A DNA stretch of 64,000 bases. Source: Myxococcales bacterium (GTDB taxonomy: Bacteria > Myxococcota_A > Polyangia > Polyangiales > Ga0077539). The stretch lies in NCBI GenBank assembly GCA_016793325.1, contig JAEUKI010000003.1, positions 62,001 to 126,000 of the forward strand. The letters run 5' to 3'. Position numbers and translations under genes: made by a program. This document shows positions 9,196 through 17,524 of the stretch, piece by piece (position 1 is the first letter of the stretch; each line of letters starts with the position of its first letter). Under the pieces are notes generated by a model, which worked only from the letters and a program-made list of their open reading frames with translations, was not told the origin of the DNA and ran no database searches.

Positions 9196-10782
9196 GTGGA
9201 AGACGTCCAGCACGAGAGCGCCGAACCCACCGCGGGGCACCCGTCCGAGCCCTGGTCGCGCCCCGAACGAGATCGACTCGCCGCTGCGCTCGTGGCGGGC
9301 GTCCTCGGCGTCGGCGGACTGTGGCTCTTCTCTCCGTATCTCCTCCGCGCGTGGGCGCGGCCCGTGTTGTTCTTGTCCGTCCTCGCGGCGGCGATGGGCC
9401 CCTCGATCGCGGCGCTCGTGCTCGTCGCCCCGCGCCGGAGCGCGCTTCGCGCGAGGCACTTCGTCGCTGGGGTCGTGAGCGCGTGGGTCTGCATCGAGCT
9501 CGCAGGCGCCGCGCGTCGCATGGGAATCGCTGGAGATTCAGGGCTCTTTCGCGCGGTCTGGGCGCCGGTCACCGAGGAGCTCACCAAGGCGCTCTTGCTC
9601 GGCGCGATGCTCACTCCGTCCGACTGTGATCGCGATCGCGAGGCCATCGCGACCGCGGGCGTCGCCGTGGGCGCGGGCTTCGCGTTTCGCGAGAACGTCG
9701 TGTACTTCGCCGTGGCGCTCGACGGCAACGCGCTCCCGATCGAGTGGCTCGCGCTCCGGGCGATTCCCCCAGTGTTCGCGCACACGCTCTTCGGCGCGAC
9801 GTACGGCACGATCCTCGCGCAGGCTGCCATTCACGCCCGCGCGCTCGAGCTTCCGTCTCCGCGCGGCTCGCTCGTCGCGCTCGTGCTCGCGACGCTCGCC
9901 CACGCGCTCTACAACGCTGTTCCCTGGGCGATCATCGCGGTCGCGCCGTCGATCACCGAACCGCTGGCGATCGGCTGGGCGCTCGTCGCCCTGTTGGGAA
10001 CGTGGGCCCTCGCGCGTCGCGTTCGCAGCGTCGCGCGCGAGGACCCTCCGCACTCCGAGCGCGTCTCGCTCTCGACGCCGGTCGTGCGCACGCCGATCGA
10101 CACGATCGCCGCGGTCGTCGCGGCCGTGATGCTCGGGCTGTGGCTCGTTCCGCTCGCGCTGCCGAGGTACATCGCGGTCGTCTTCGCGCCGCTCGCGCTC
10201 GGAACGCTCGCGGTCCTCGCCCTCGGTCGCGCGCTCCGCGTCGAGCGCTCGATCGTGTGGCTCTTGCTCGGGATCGCCGCGCGGCCGTTTGCTGCGATGG
10301 GTGAGGCTGCGCTCACGGGCGTGACCTTCGCGATGCGCGGTCGTGTCGGAGCGACGATCGCGTCTGTGGGCGGCGCGCTGCTCTGGAGCATCGCCGCGGC
10401 GATCCTCGGCGCGCGCGTGGGCAAGACGCGAGGCGCGCGAACGGCTGTGCTCGCGGGCGCGGGCCTCGCCGCAGGGATGGTCGCAGCGTCGATCGGCGGC
10501 AATCTCGCCGCGGGCATCGGCTTCGCTCCATGGCGCGAAATGTTGGGAACGACGCTTCGCTTCCTCCCTCGAACGATCGCGCTCTCGATGCTCGTCGCCC
10601 TCGTCGGCGCCACGCGCGGCGCGCTTCGCGCGACGGCGCTCGCCGTGCTCGTCGCGGTGGTCTCGGTGCTGTGCGACATGGCGATCGCGCGCGCCCGATT
10701 GTGGGTCGCGGTTCCCCTCGTCGCGCTCTTCGTCGCGCTCGCCGCGCTCGTCGTGCGCGCCGGGTCCCGCAGTGAGCGCTGA
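9196..10782 (+). CDS. PrsW-type intramembrane protease with extra membrane domain
   Basis: Polytopic membrane protein of 528 residues. The first half carries the PrsW signature: EE in VTEELTKAL, GFAFRENVVYF (Glu-Asn), HTLFGATYG and LAHALYNA, the acidic and His residues thought to form the metal site. PrsW cleaves anti-sigma factors in Bacillus; the substrate here is unknown. Typical members have about 220-400 residues. The second half (from about residue 285) adds around seven hydrophobic helices with no recognised motif. GTG 9196 is the start. Close spacing behind a kinase gene suggests a shared envelope-signalling role, which is inference. Confidence 0.8.
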   Translation: MEDVQHESAEPTAGHPSEPWSRPERDRLAAALVAGVLGVGGLWLFSPYLLRAWARPVLFLSVLAAAMGPSIAALVLVAPRRSALRARHFVAGVVSAWVCIELAGAARRMGIAGDSGLFRAVWAPVTEELTKALLLGAMLTPSDCDRDREAIATAGVAVGAGFAFRENVVYFAVALDGNALPIEWLALRAIPPVFAHTLFGATYGTILAQAAIHARALELPSPRGSLVALVLATLAHALYNAVPWAIIAVAPSITEPLAIGWALVALLGTWALARRVRSVAREDPPHSERVSLSTPVVRTPIDTIAAVVAAVMLGLWLVPLALPRYIAVVFAPLALGTLAVLALGRALRVERSIVWLLLGIAARPFAAMGEAALTGVTFAMRGRVGATIASVGGALLWSIAAAILGARVGKTRGARTAVLAGAGLAAGMVAASIGGNLAAGIGFAPWREMLGTTLRFLPRTIALSMLVALVGATRGALRATALAVLVAVVSVLCDMAIARARLWVAVPLVALFVALAALVVRAGSRSER

Positions 10783-10796
10783 GCGCCGCTCGCCCG

Positions 10797-11678
10797 TCAG
10801 CCCCGCGAGAGCGAACGAAGGTGATCCGCGCGATCCGTGCGTGCTTCGGCGATGGCTCGCGCGCCAGCTTCGTCGACGAGGCCCTCGCGCGCCGCGTGAA
10901 GCGCGAGCGAGGTGAGCTCGAGCGACGCGAGCCACCGAGCGTGCGCGTCTCGTAGCGACGAGCGCTCGATCGCATGGGCGAGCGTCACGAGCGCGTGCCA
11001 CTCGGCGCGGAGATACTCGTGACTCGGCGCGGTGCTCACCGCGTGCTCGTGGAGGATCATCACCGCCGAGTGCTCGGCGGTGTGCGGTGACCACAGCCCG
11101 CTCGCGCCCGTGAGCAACCAGCGCGGCGAAAACCCGCGGCCCCGCTCGCCGAGCGCCGCTGTGAGCGACACACGAAATCGAGCCAGGTCCGGCGCGACCG
11201 CGAGCGCCTCGGCGAGCGCGGGCTCGAGCTCGTCGCACGCCCGTTCAATCGCTGGTCGAACGCGCGATTCGAAGCGCGCTTCGAAGGCCCTCGCGCACAG
11301 CGCCAAGTCGCACAAGAGCCACTCGGCTCCTTCGGGGTCGCGCGCGAGACACCCATCGAGCGTGGCTCGGTGCACGCCGTCTACCTGGGCGCGCGGGTCT
11401 CGCGCGACCGCGACGAGCGCGCGGGTGCTCTCGATCGCGGCGGGCAGCGCGTGGAGCGGCGTGTTGTCGAGCTGCGCCATGCGCGCGCCGAGCACGCCCC
11501 CGTCTTCTTCGAGCGTGGCGCAGCAGTCCGCGCCGTACGCGTCGCGCGCGAACGCGTGGTAGCGCGGCTCGAAGAGCGAGGCGGGGTGCCGGCCCACCGC
11601 GAGGTACGCGAGTCCGTGCAGCGCGAGCTCGGTCGCGCACGGGGCAGGGGAGGCGCGCAGGGCGAATTTTGTGTTCAC
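10797..11678 (-). CDS. Conserved-looking protein of unknown function
   Basis: A 293-residue soluble, mainly alpha-helical protein rich in Ala, Arg and Leu, not recognised. It has no signal peptide or membrane helix. Several His and Cys residues occur in pairs (YGADCC, LLCDLALCARAF, MILHEHAV), but there is no complete HExxH or zinc-finger pattern. GTG 11678 is the likely start. It lies 7 bp after the GIDE-like gene on the same strand and so is probably its operon partner. Codon use matches the surroundings, so it appears to be a real gene, but no role can be given. Confidence 0.7.
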   Translation of the reverse strand: MNTKFALRASPAPCATELALHGLAYLAVGRHPASLFEPRYHAFARDAYGADCCATLEEDGGVLGARMAQLDNTPLHALPAAIESTRALVAVARDPRAQVDGVHRATLDGCLARDPEGAEWLLCDLALCARAFEARFESRVRPAIERACDELEPALAEALAVAPDLARFRVSLTAALGERGRGFSPRWLLTGASGLWSPHTAEHSAVMILHEHAVSTAPSHEYLRAEWHALVTLAHAIERSSLRDAHARWLASLELTSLALHAAREGLVDEAGARAIAEARTDRADHLRSLSRG

Positions 11679-11685
11679 AAATGAA

Positions 11686-12354
11686 TCACAGGTCGAGGAC
11701 CGATCCGAGCGCCGCGCACGCCGCGCTCATCGCGGACAAGAGCACGCCGCCCGTCGGCGGAGAGAGCTTCGGGTAGACCTCGGGTTCGGTGCGCCACGTC
11801 ACGAGCGGCGAGCCGATGAGCTCGATGCCCGACTCGATGTTGTTCTGCGCGTGGCGCATGGGGTGAACGACGCGCGGTCCAGACCTCCGCACCTCGGCGA
11901 GGATCACGACGGTCTCGCCGTCGACGAGGCGACTCTCTTCGATGGTGCTCTCGAGGTCCGTACCCTCTCGTTCGAAATCGATGCGCGCGTGCGTCGGATC
12001 GACGGCGACGCGACCGGTCTCGTCCTCGACGAAGAACGGGTGAAGCTTCTTCTCGCTGCGAATCAAGATGCGGCGCGGGCCGTTGACGCCGTCGCGCACT
12101 TCGTAGTGATCGAGCTGGAGCGCCACGCACGGAACGCGGTGGTAGTAGCTTCGCTCGGTGACCGACCCGATGACGCGGCCCGCGAGCTTCACGAGCCCGC
12201 TCCGCGCTTGCGCGATCGGCGTCACGGGCATCTTCGCGAGCAGGCGCGCTTCTCGCGGACTCATGGGGCCGAGCTGACCGCGGTAGTGATTCACGAGAGA
12301 CATCGCTCCCGCGACACCAGCCACCGTGGCGCCTACGATCATCGGGCCGAACAT
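11686..12354 (-). CDS. GIDE-domain membrane protein
   Basis: Membrane protein of about 222 residues. It has a hydrophobic N-terminal segment (MIVGATVAGVAGAM) and a central domain that resembles the GIDE region of mitochondrial E3 ligases, seen here as GLVKLAGRVI, YHRVPCVALQLDHYEVRD and VAVDPTHARIDFE. Bacterial GIDE proteins lack the RING finger, and this one does too; their function is not established. ATG 12354 is chosen because GGAGAG lies 9 nt upstream, inside the longer frame that begins at 12375. A second, larger GIDE-type protein is encoded at 31098-32252 within the radical SAM cluster. Confidence 0.65.
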   Translation of the reverse strand: MFGPMIVGATVAGVAGAMSLVNHYRGQLGPMSPREARLLAKMPVTPIAQARSGLVKLAGRVIGSVTERSYYHRVPCVALQLDHYEVRDGVNGPRRILIRSEKKLHPFFVEDETGRVAVDPTHARIDFEREGTDLESTIEESRLVDGETVVILAEVRRSGPRVVHPMRHAQNNIESGIELIGSPLVTWRTEPEVYPKLSPPTGGVLLSAMSAACAALGSVLDL

Positions 12355-12448
12355 CGTTGTTGCTCTCCGGCCCATTGTAGTGCGCGGCCTGTCGCAACGA
12401 AACCGGGGCCGCGCTCGATCCCGCGACGACGTGATCCCCCGAGCGCGC

Positions 12449-13144
12449 TCAGATCTTGCGAAACAGCCCCGTCACGACGCCCACGATCGCGAACTCGCTC
12501 TGATCGAGGCGCGCGCGCGGCACGATGATCGGCGAGTACTTCTTGTTCTCGGGCTGCAGGCGGACCTGGTCTTTCTCAGGAAAGTACCGCTTCAACGTGC
12601 CGGTCCCGTTCACCCGCGCCACGACGATGTCGCCCTTCTTCGCGTCGGTCGCGCGCCGGACGAACACCGTGTCTCCCTCGTGAATGCCCGCGTCGACCAT
12701 CGAATCGCCCTGCACTTCGAGCGCGAACACTTCGGCCGACGACGGCGTCCCGAGCAGCGCTCGGTCGATCGCGAACGAGCCCCGGCTCGACTCGTACAGG
12801 TCGTTGAGCCCGCCTGCGGCGACGGTGCCCTTCACCTCGACGCGCAGCGTGCCGTCTTCGTTTGCGGGCTTGCTGTCGCTCTCGACCGAGACGGGTTCGG
12901 CGCGCGCCGCCGAGCGCTCCATGGGCTCGGTCGGCTGGAGCGCGCGCGACTTCATCGAGTCGCGACGCAGATAGCCCTTTCGCTCGAGCGCCGTGAGGTG
13001 GTCGTTGACCCCGTTGGTGCTCTTGATGCCCATGTGCGCGCCGATCTCTCGGAGCGACGGCGGATAGCCCCGCTCACGAATCGACTGCTTGATGAAATCC
13101 AGGATCATCTTCTGGCGTTCAGTGAGGGGCTGCAGGGTGTCCAT
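12449..13144 (-). CDS. lexA: LexA repressor
   Basis: SOS-response repressor of 231 residues. The N-terminal winged helix-turn-helix is typical (LTERQKMILDFIKQSI, PPSLREIGAHMGI). The C-terminal S24 peptidase domain has the self-cleavage site Ala110-Gly111 (VAAG), nucleophile Ser148 (QGDSMVDAG) and general base Lys185 (GTLKRYF). The 37-residue Ser-Lys spacing equals that of E. coli LexA. The linker between domains is longer than usual. A palindromic site directly upstream suggests autoregulation. It is divergent from the endopeptidase gene. Confidence 0.97.
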   Translation of the reverse strand: MDTLQPLTERQKMILDFIKQSIRERGYPPSLREIGAHMGIKSTNGVNDHLTALERKGYLRRDSMKSRALQPTEPMERSAARAEPVSVESDSKPANEDGTLRVEVKGTVAAGGLNDLYESSRGSFAIDRALLGTPSSAEVFALEVQGDSMVDAGIHEGDTVFVRRATDAKKGDIVVARVNGTGTLKRYFPEKDQVRLQPENKKYSPIIVPRARLDQSEFAIVGVVTGLFRKI

Positions 13145-13147
13145 CTA

Positions 13148-13164
13148 TTCAGCACCCTACTGAA
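13148..13164. promoter_or_regulatory. Putative LexA operator upstream of lexA
   Basis: A perfect inverted repeat of TTCAG and CTGAA with a 7-bp spacer starts 4 bp before the lexA start codon. On the lexA strand it contains GTTCAG, a hexamer that is part of the LexA box described for Myxococcus. The location overlaps the ribosome-binding region and fits autorepression. The site assignment is inference from position and symmetry. Confidence 0.6.
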
Positions 13165-13250
13165 CGCAAGCGCAGCCTGTCAAATTCGTTTCGTCGCTTT
13201 CTTTCTGCGGTCGGGTCGCGAGTGCTAACCGCGGCCACTGTGAGGTTGCG

Positions 13251-14081
13251 ATGACCCCAAAGCTCAGTCCCTTGTGGGTCGCGGTGGTGCTCGTTCTGCT
13301 GGCGTCGACGTCCTTCGCGCAGTCGCGAAGCGGGGCCGAGCGCAGGCGCACCCGGCGCCCGAGGCCCCCTTCGTATTCGCTCGGCTACGCCAACGCCGGG
13401 TCGCTCGCCAACGCGGTGCGCCTCGTCGAAGACCAGCGGATTCGATACTTGCCCGGCCGCCCCCATCACCACGGAACCGAGGAGCTCGTCGCGATGCTCC
13501 GCCGCGCCTCGACCGCGGTCGCGAGGGATTTTCCTGGGAGTCGTCTGACGGTGGGCGACATGTCCGACCACGACGGCGGTCCGATCGGCCATCACGCCTC
13601 GCACCAGTCGGGGCGCGACGTGGACATCGCGTTCTATGCGCGGGACGCGCGAGGGCGACCGCGGGTGCTCGACGACTACGTGTCCTTCAACGGCCGAGGC
13701 CTGCCGATCGCTGGTGGCCCGTGGCGCTTCGACGTCGCGCGAAACTGGGCGCTCGTCGCGGCGCTGCTCGAGGACCCCGCGGTGCGCGTCGAGCACATCT
13801 TCGTCTCGACTCCGCTGCGCGCGCTGCTCATCGCGCACGCTCGGACGATCAACGCGCGACCGATGCTGCTCGTGCGCGCGCAGCTCGTCATGCACCAACC
13901 GACGCACGCGCTCCCGCACAGCAATCACTTTCATGTGCGAATCGCCTGCCCTTCTGGCGACGCGCAGTGCGTCGAGGGCGTGCGACCTCCGCCGCGCGCG
14001 CGTCGGCGCCGCGTGGCGAGCGCGAGGCGAGCCACGAACGCGCAGCACGGTCGACCCGCCGCGAGAGGGCCGCGGCGGTAG
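13251..14081 (+). CDS. Penicillin-insensitive murein endopeptidase (MepA-like, M74)
   Basis: Predicted periplasmic zinc peptidase that cuts peptidoglycan cross-links. The 276-residue protein starts with a signal peptide (VAVVLVLLASTSFAQS). The LAS-type metal site is visible: GHHASHQSGRDVDIAF supplies His and Asp ligands, and PHSNHFHVRIAC the last His, with the conserved His in RPHHHGTEEL nearby. Spacing matches the MepA family. The tail is basic and low-complexity (RARRRRVAS...). The gene is divergent from lexA, with 106 bp between them. Its stop at 14081 is 6 bp from the end of the convergent transporter gene. Confidence 0.85.
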   Translation: MTPKLSPLWVAVVLVLLASTSFAQSRSGAERRRTRRPRPPSYSLGYANAGSLANAVRLVEDQRIRYLPGRPHHHGTEELVAMLRRASTAVARDFPGSRLTVGDMSDHDGGPIGHHASHQSGRDVDIAFYARDARGRPRVLDDYVSFNGRGLPIAGGPWRFDVARNWALVAALLEDPAVRVEHIFVSTPLRALLIAHARTINARPMLLVRAQLVMHQPTHALPHSNHFHVRIACPSGDAQCVEGVRPPPRARRRRVASARRATNAQHGRPAARGPRR

Positions 14082-14087
14082 CGAGCG

Positions 14088-14807
14088 CTACTCGCTTGGC
14101 GCGTTTTCGATCGGGGCGGGCTCGATCTCGAGGCGTCGCGTGATCACGCCGTGCAGGGCGTACACGAGGGGCGTGAGCGCGATCGCGATGAAGAACTTGA
14201 GCACGTACTCGCCGACCGCTTTCTTCGCGACCCAGTCGAGCGGACGAGCGACGTCGCCGGACATCTTCGGGATCCCCCACCAGAACAAGAAGTTGATGAT
14301 CACCGTGTCGGCGATCTGAGACGCGAGCGTCGAGCCGGTCGCGCGCAGCCACAGGTGCTTCGAGCGCGTGAGCGCCTTCCAAAACTGAAACACGTGGATG
14401 TCGAGAAACTGCCCGACGAGGTACGCGAGCACCGAGGCGATGAAGAGCCTGCCGCCGATGCCGAAGACCTTGTCGAACTCGGCGTCGCGAAAATAGCTGT
14501 TGGGCTCGGCCCTGGGCACCTGCGCGACGTTGAGGATGATGAACGCGAAGATCGCCATCCACATCCCGAGGAACGTCAGGAACCGCGCGCCCTTGCGTCC
14601 GTAGAACTCGTTGACCGCGTCCGTCAGCAAGAACGTCACGGGAAACGCGAACAGACCCACGCTCATCGGCTGCGAGTAGCGCAGCGGACCGAGGGCGATG
14701 TTGATCGAGATCGCCTTGCCGCCGATGAGGTCGCCCAGGATCAGGGACGCGACGAAGATCGCTGCGAGGTAGATGAAGAGCTGCGTGCGCTTGTCGAAGA
14801 AACTCAC
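14088..14807 (-). CDS. yhhQ: Queuosine precursor transporter (YhhQ/VUT family)
   Basis: Six-helix membrane protein of 239 residues that imports a 7-deazaguanine precursor for queuosine tRNA modification. Family hallmarks include LGDLIGGKAISI, FLLTDAVNEFYGRKGAR, GQFLDIHVFQFWK and the charged helix SQIADTVIINFLFWWG. Length is standard. The start is taken as GTG 14807, whose last bases overlap the stop of the upstream gene (GTGA), suggesting translational coupling. The frame stays open to 15023, but that part is antisense-like read-through of the previous gene. No queuosine synthesis genes are in view. Confidence 0.88.
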   Translation of the reverse strand: MSFFDKRTQLFIYLAAIFVASLILGDLIGGKAISINIALGPLRYSQPMSVGLFAFPVTFLLTDAVNEFYGRKGARFLTFLGMWMAIFAFIILNVAQVPRAEPNSYFRDAEFDKVFGIGGRLFIASVLAYLVGQFLDIHVFQFWKALTRSKHLWLRATGSTLASQIADTVIINFLFWWGIPKMSGDVARPLDWVAKKAVGEYVLKFFIAIALTPLVYALHGVITRRLEIEPAPIENAPSE

Positions 14808-15823
14808 GATGAAGGGACCTCGACGATCTGCAGGAGCACCGTTCCGCTCCCCGAAAAGACTCGGACGCTCGCGCGATACGTCCCGCTGAAGCGCGGGCAG
14901 TAGCGCACGCGTTCGCCGCTGCGGTGTCCGGCGTCCTGCGCCACGCGGGCGCCCGTCCCGTCGAACCACGTCACGTCCACGTCCGCCACCGACGGAACTC
15001 CGAACGCCGCCGCCTCGTAGCACCGCCCGAGCTCGAGCCGCGCGCTCGTGTCCCGATCCTGCGCAGTCCCGAGCGTCGCGCGCAGCGCCGCCGTGATCGC
15101 TCGCGCCGTCGGGATCGACGCGTACGCCTCGCGAATCTGGCGGCCCACGAAATCAAGCTCCCCCCCGAGCTCGATGGACGCCCGCGCCGTGGACGCCGCG
15201 CTCGCGTCTCCGTTGGTTCCGCCGTCCGCGCCGCCGGCGCTCGAGAGAGCGCGCGCGAGCCGCTCGCGAGCGCTCGTCCCGACGTCCGCGACCTCTTCGA
15301 CGATCGCCGAGGGCCCCGGCGCGTCGACGACCGCGACCGCCCACTGCGCGACGATCGACGTGCTGACGGAGGCGACCGCGCTGATCGCGCCCGCGGTCGC
15401 CGGCACACAAAATCGAGTCGAGCTCACGCCGCCGCGCGCGGCCGCGGCGATCTGCACCTCTCGAGGCGTCGCGAAGTTCGGCAGTCGCACGGTGAAGTCC
15501 GTGGTCCCGCCGGCGGCGCCGACGAGCAGGTAGCATCGCTGGGGCGCGCCCGCGGCCGGCGGCCTCGGCGCGAGGTTGAACACCGTCACGCCCTGAAATC
15601 CATTGCGCACGTGCCTCGCGACGAGCGCGCGATTGTCGCCTCGCGCGCGAAGCAGCGGTCGACGCCCGTTGAGCTCGGATTGAACGGCGCCGACGGGGTC
15701 GTGCGCGGCCGTCTCTGCGGGCGAGCGGACGCCTACGAAGCTCTGCGCGATCGAGTCGCTGGCGACCGCGGGCGCGAGCGCCGTCGCGAAGACGACGAGC
15801 GCGATAGGTGAAGGGGATCTCAC
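14804..15823 (-). CDS. Secreted protein of unknown function
   Basis: A 339-residue protein with an N-terminal signal peptide (SPIALVVFATALAPAVAS). Two beta-rich segments recur, one around RCYLLVGAAGGTTDFTVRL and one near the C-terminus (RYCPRFSGTYRASVRVF), each with a Cys and the look of pre-peptidase-like beta domains. The middle is Ala/Ser/Asp rich. No catalytic motif is seen. Its stop overlaps the start of the queuosine-precursor transporter gene by 4 bp, yet a functional link is not obvious. Likely periplasmic or surface exposed. Confidence 0.75.
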   Translation of the reverse strand: MRSPSPIALVVFATALAPAVASDSIAQSFVGVRSPAETAAHDPVGAVQSELNGRRPLLRARGDNRALVARHVRNGFQGVTVFNLAPRPPAAGAPQRCYLLVGAAGGTTDFTVRLPNFATPREVQIAAAARGGVSSTRFCVPATAGAISAVASVSTSIVAQWAVAVVDAPGPSAIVEEVADVGTSARERLARALSSAGGADGGTNGDASAASTARASIELGGELDFVGRQIREAYASIPTARAITAALRATLGTAQDRDTSARLELGRCYEAAAFGVPSVADVDVTWFDGTGARVAQDAGHRSGERVRYCPRFSGTYRASVRVFSGSGTVLLQIVEVPSS

Positions 15824-15875
15824 GGCGCGCGCAGTCTACGGCGGCGCCGCGCAGAGTGTTACTTTCGCACGCGCG

Positions 15876-17390
15876 ATGAGTGTTCGAAGCGCGCCCGTCG
15901 AGGGCAAAGGCGACCTGATCGGGGCGACGTTCGTGCGAGGAGAAGCGTCGGAGAGCTCCGTGATTCACGCGGTTTCTCCCGCAGATTTCGACGATCACAT
16001 CGGCGCGTTCACGACGACGCGCTCGCACGCAGCCCGCGCGGTCGCCGCCGCGCGAGACGCGCTACCGTCGTGGCGACGGACGGGCTTCGAGGCGCGAAGG
16101 GACGCACTCGTACGCTATCGTCAGGCGCTCGTCGCGCGCCGAGACGCGATCGCCACCGCGATCTCGCGCGCCGTGGGAAAACCCCTGTGGGAAGCGCGCA
16201 CCGAGGCTGACGCGCTCGTCGCCAAAGTCGACATCACGCTGAGCGCGGGACAGCAGCTCGTCGCGGCGCGCGAGGTCGAGCCAGGCGCGTTCGTTCGCTA
16301 CCGATCGATCGGCGTGTGCGCGGTGCTCGGGCCCTTCAATTTTCCCGCGCACCTCGCGAACGGCCACATCGTTCCGCTGCTCGCCGCGGGCAACACTGTC
16401 GTGTTCAAGCCGAGCGAGAAGGCGCCGCAGGTGGGCGAGCTCATGGCCGAGTGCTTCGCGGACGCGGGCTTCGCGCCGGGCGTGATCAACGTCGTTCAGG
16501 GCGCGGCAGACGTCGCGCAAGCGCTCGTGGGCGACGGGCGCGTCGACGGCGTGATGTTCACGGGGAGCACGCAAGTGGGGCGAGCGATCCTGCGCGCGAG
16601 CAGTGAATTTGCAGGCCGAATGCTCGCGCTCGAGATGGGCGGAAACAACCCCGCGATCGTGCTCGACGACGCCGACGTGAGCTACGCCGCGCGCGAGATC
16701 GCGTTCAGCGCGTTCGTCACGGCGGGGCAGCGATGCACTGCGGTGCGTCGCGTGATCGTTCACGAGCGCGTCGCGCGGTCGGTGATCGAGCAGCTCTCGT
16801 TCGCCGCGCGAAACAGCGTGATCGGTCCTCCGTCGGTCGACGGCGCGTTCATGGGCCCGGTGATCAACGAGGCCTCTCGCGAAGAAGCGCTCGCGCTCGT
16901 CGAAGCGCATCGCGCGTCGCTCGACGAGGTCGCCGCGCTGCAGCGCCTCGAGCTCGACGGGGTTCGCGGGTTCTATCTGCGCCCTGGCGTGTATGTCGCG
17001 AAGGGCGAGCTCGCCGCGGACCTCGGCGCGCGCGAGTGGTTCGCGCCGCTCGTGTTCGTCGAGGTGGTGCGCGGCGATGGTCGCGAGGCCATCGAACGCG
17101 CGATCGAACGCGCAAACGCGACTCGGTTCGGGCTCGCCGCCGCGGTGTTTACTGCGTCGCGCGAGCGCTTCCGAGCGATCGCCGACGAGCTCGGCGCGGG
17201 CGTGGTCAACTGGAACCGCGGGACCGTCGGAAGCTCCTCGAAGCTCCCGTTCGGGGGCGTCGGCGACTCGGGAAACCACCGCGCGGCGGGCCTGTACAGC
17301 GCGCTCTACTGCGCGGATCCCGTCGCTGAATTGCACGTCGAAGCACCGAAAGGCGGCGCGGTGGCCCCCGGTCTCGTGCTGCCGGCGTAA
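15876..17390 (+). CDS. astD: Succinylglutamate-semialdehyde dehydrogenase-like enzyme
   Basis: Aldehyde dehydrogenase of 504 residues. It follows E. coli AstD through most of its length: GPFNFPAHLANGHIVPLL, AGNTVVFKPSEKAP, FTGSTQVGR, LALEMGGNNPAIVLDDAD with the general-base Glu, VTAGQRCTAVRR with the catalytic Cys, and GVVNWNRGTVG near the end. AstD oxidises N-succinylglutamate semialdehyde in arginine catabolism. No other ast gene is nearby, so an alternative substrate is possible. ATG 15876 precedes a region about 20 residues longer than E. coli AstD. Confidence 0.88.
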   Translation: MSVRSAPVEGKGDLIGATFVRGEASESSVIHAVSPADFDDHIGAFTTTRSHAARAVAAARDALPSWRRTGFEARRDALVRYRQALVARRDAIATAISRAVGKPLWEARTEADALVAKVDITLSAGQQLVAAREVEPGAFVRYRSIGVCAVLGPFNFPAHLANGHIVPLLAAGNTVVFKPSEKAPQVGELMAECFADAGFAPGVINVVQGAADVAQALVGDGRVDGVMFTGSTQVGRAILRASSEFAGRMLALEMGGNNPAIVLDDADVSYAAREIAFSAFVTAGQRCTAVRRVIVHERVARSVIEQLSFAARNSVIGPPSVDGAFMGPVINEASREEALALVEAHRASLDEVAALQRLELDGVRGFYLRPGVYVAKGELAADLGAREWFAPLVFVEVVRGDGREAIERAIERANATRFGLAAAVFTASRERFRAIADELGAGVVNWNRGTVGSSSKLPFGGVGDSGNHRAAGLYSALYCADPVAELHVEAPKGGAVAPGLVLPA

Positions 17391-17524
17391 GCCGAGCGGT
17401 CGCGAACAGTCCTACACGTGGGTGTGCGAGCGGCGTGAGAGATGTACTCGCGTTCGAGCAGGGCGAAGGGGTAATCTCCAGAGTGAGCCGCGGTGCAACA
17501 CGCCGCGCTGGAGATTTCCCAGCC

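Noticed and set aside
14088..15023. Longer form of the queuosine-precursor transporter starting at 15023
   Set aside because: The extra 72 residues are out-of-frame read-through of the upstream secreted-protein gene; GTG 14807 overlaps its stop and starts the first helix.
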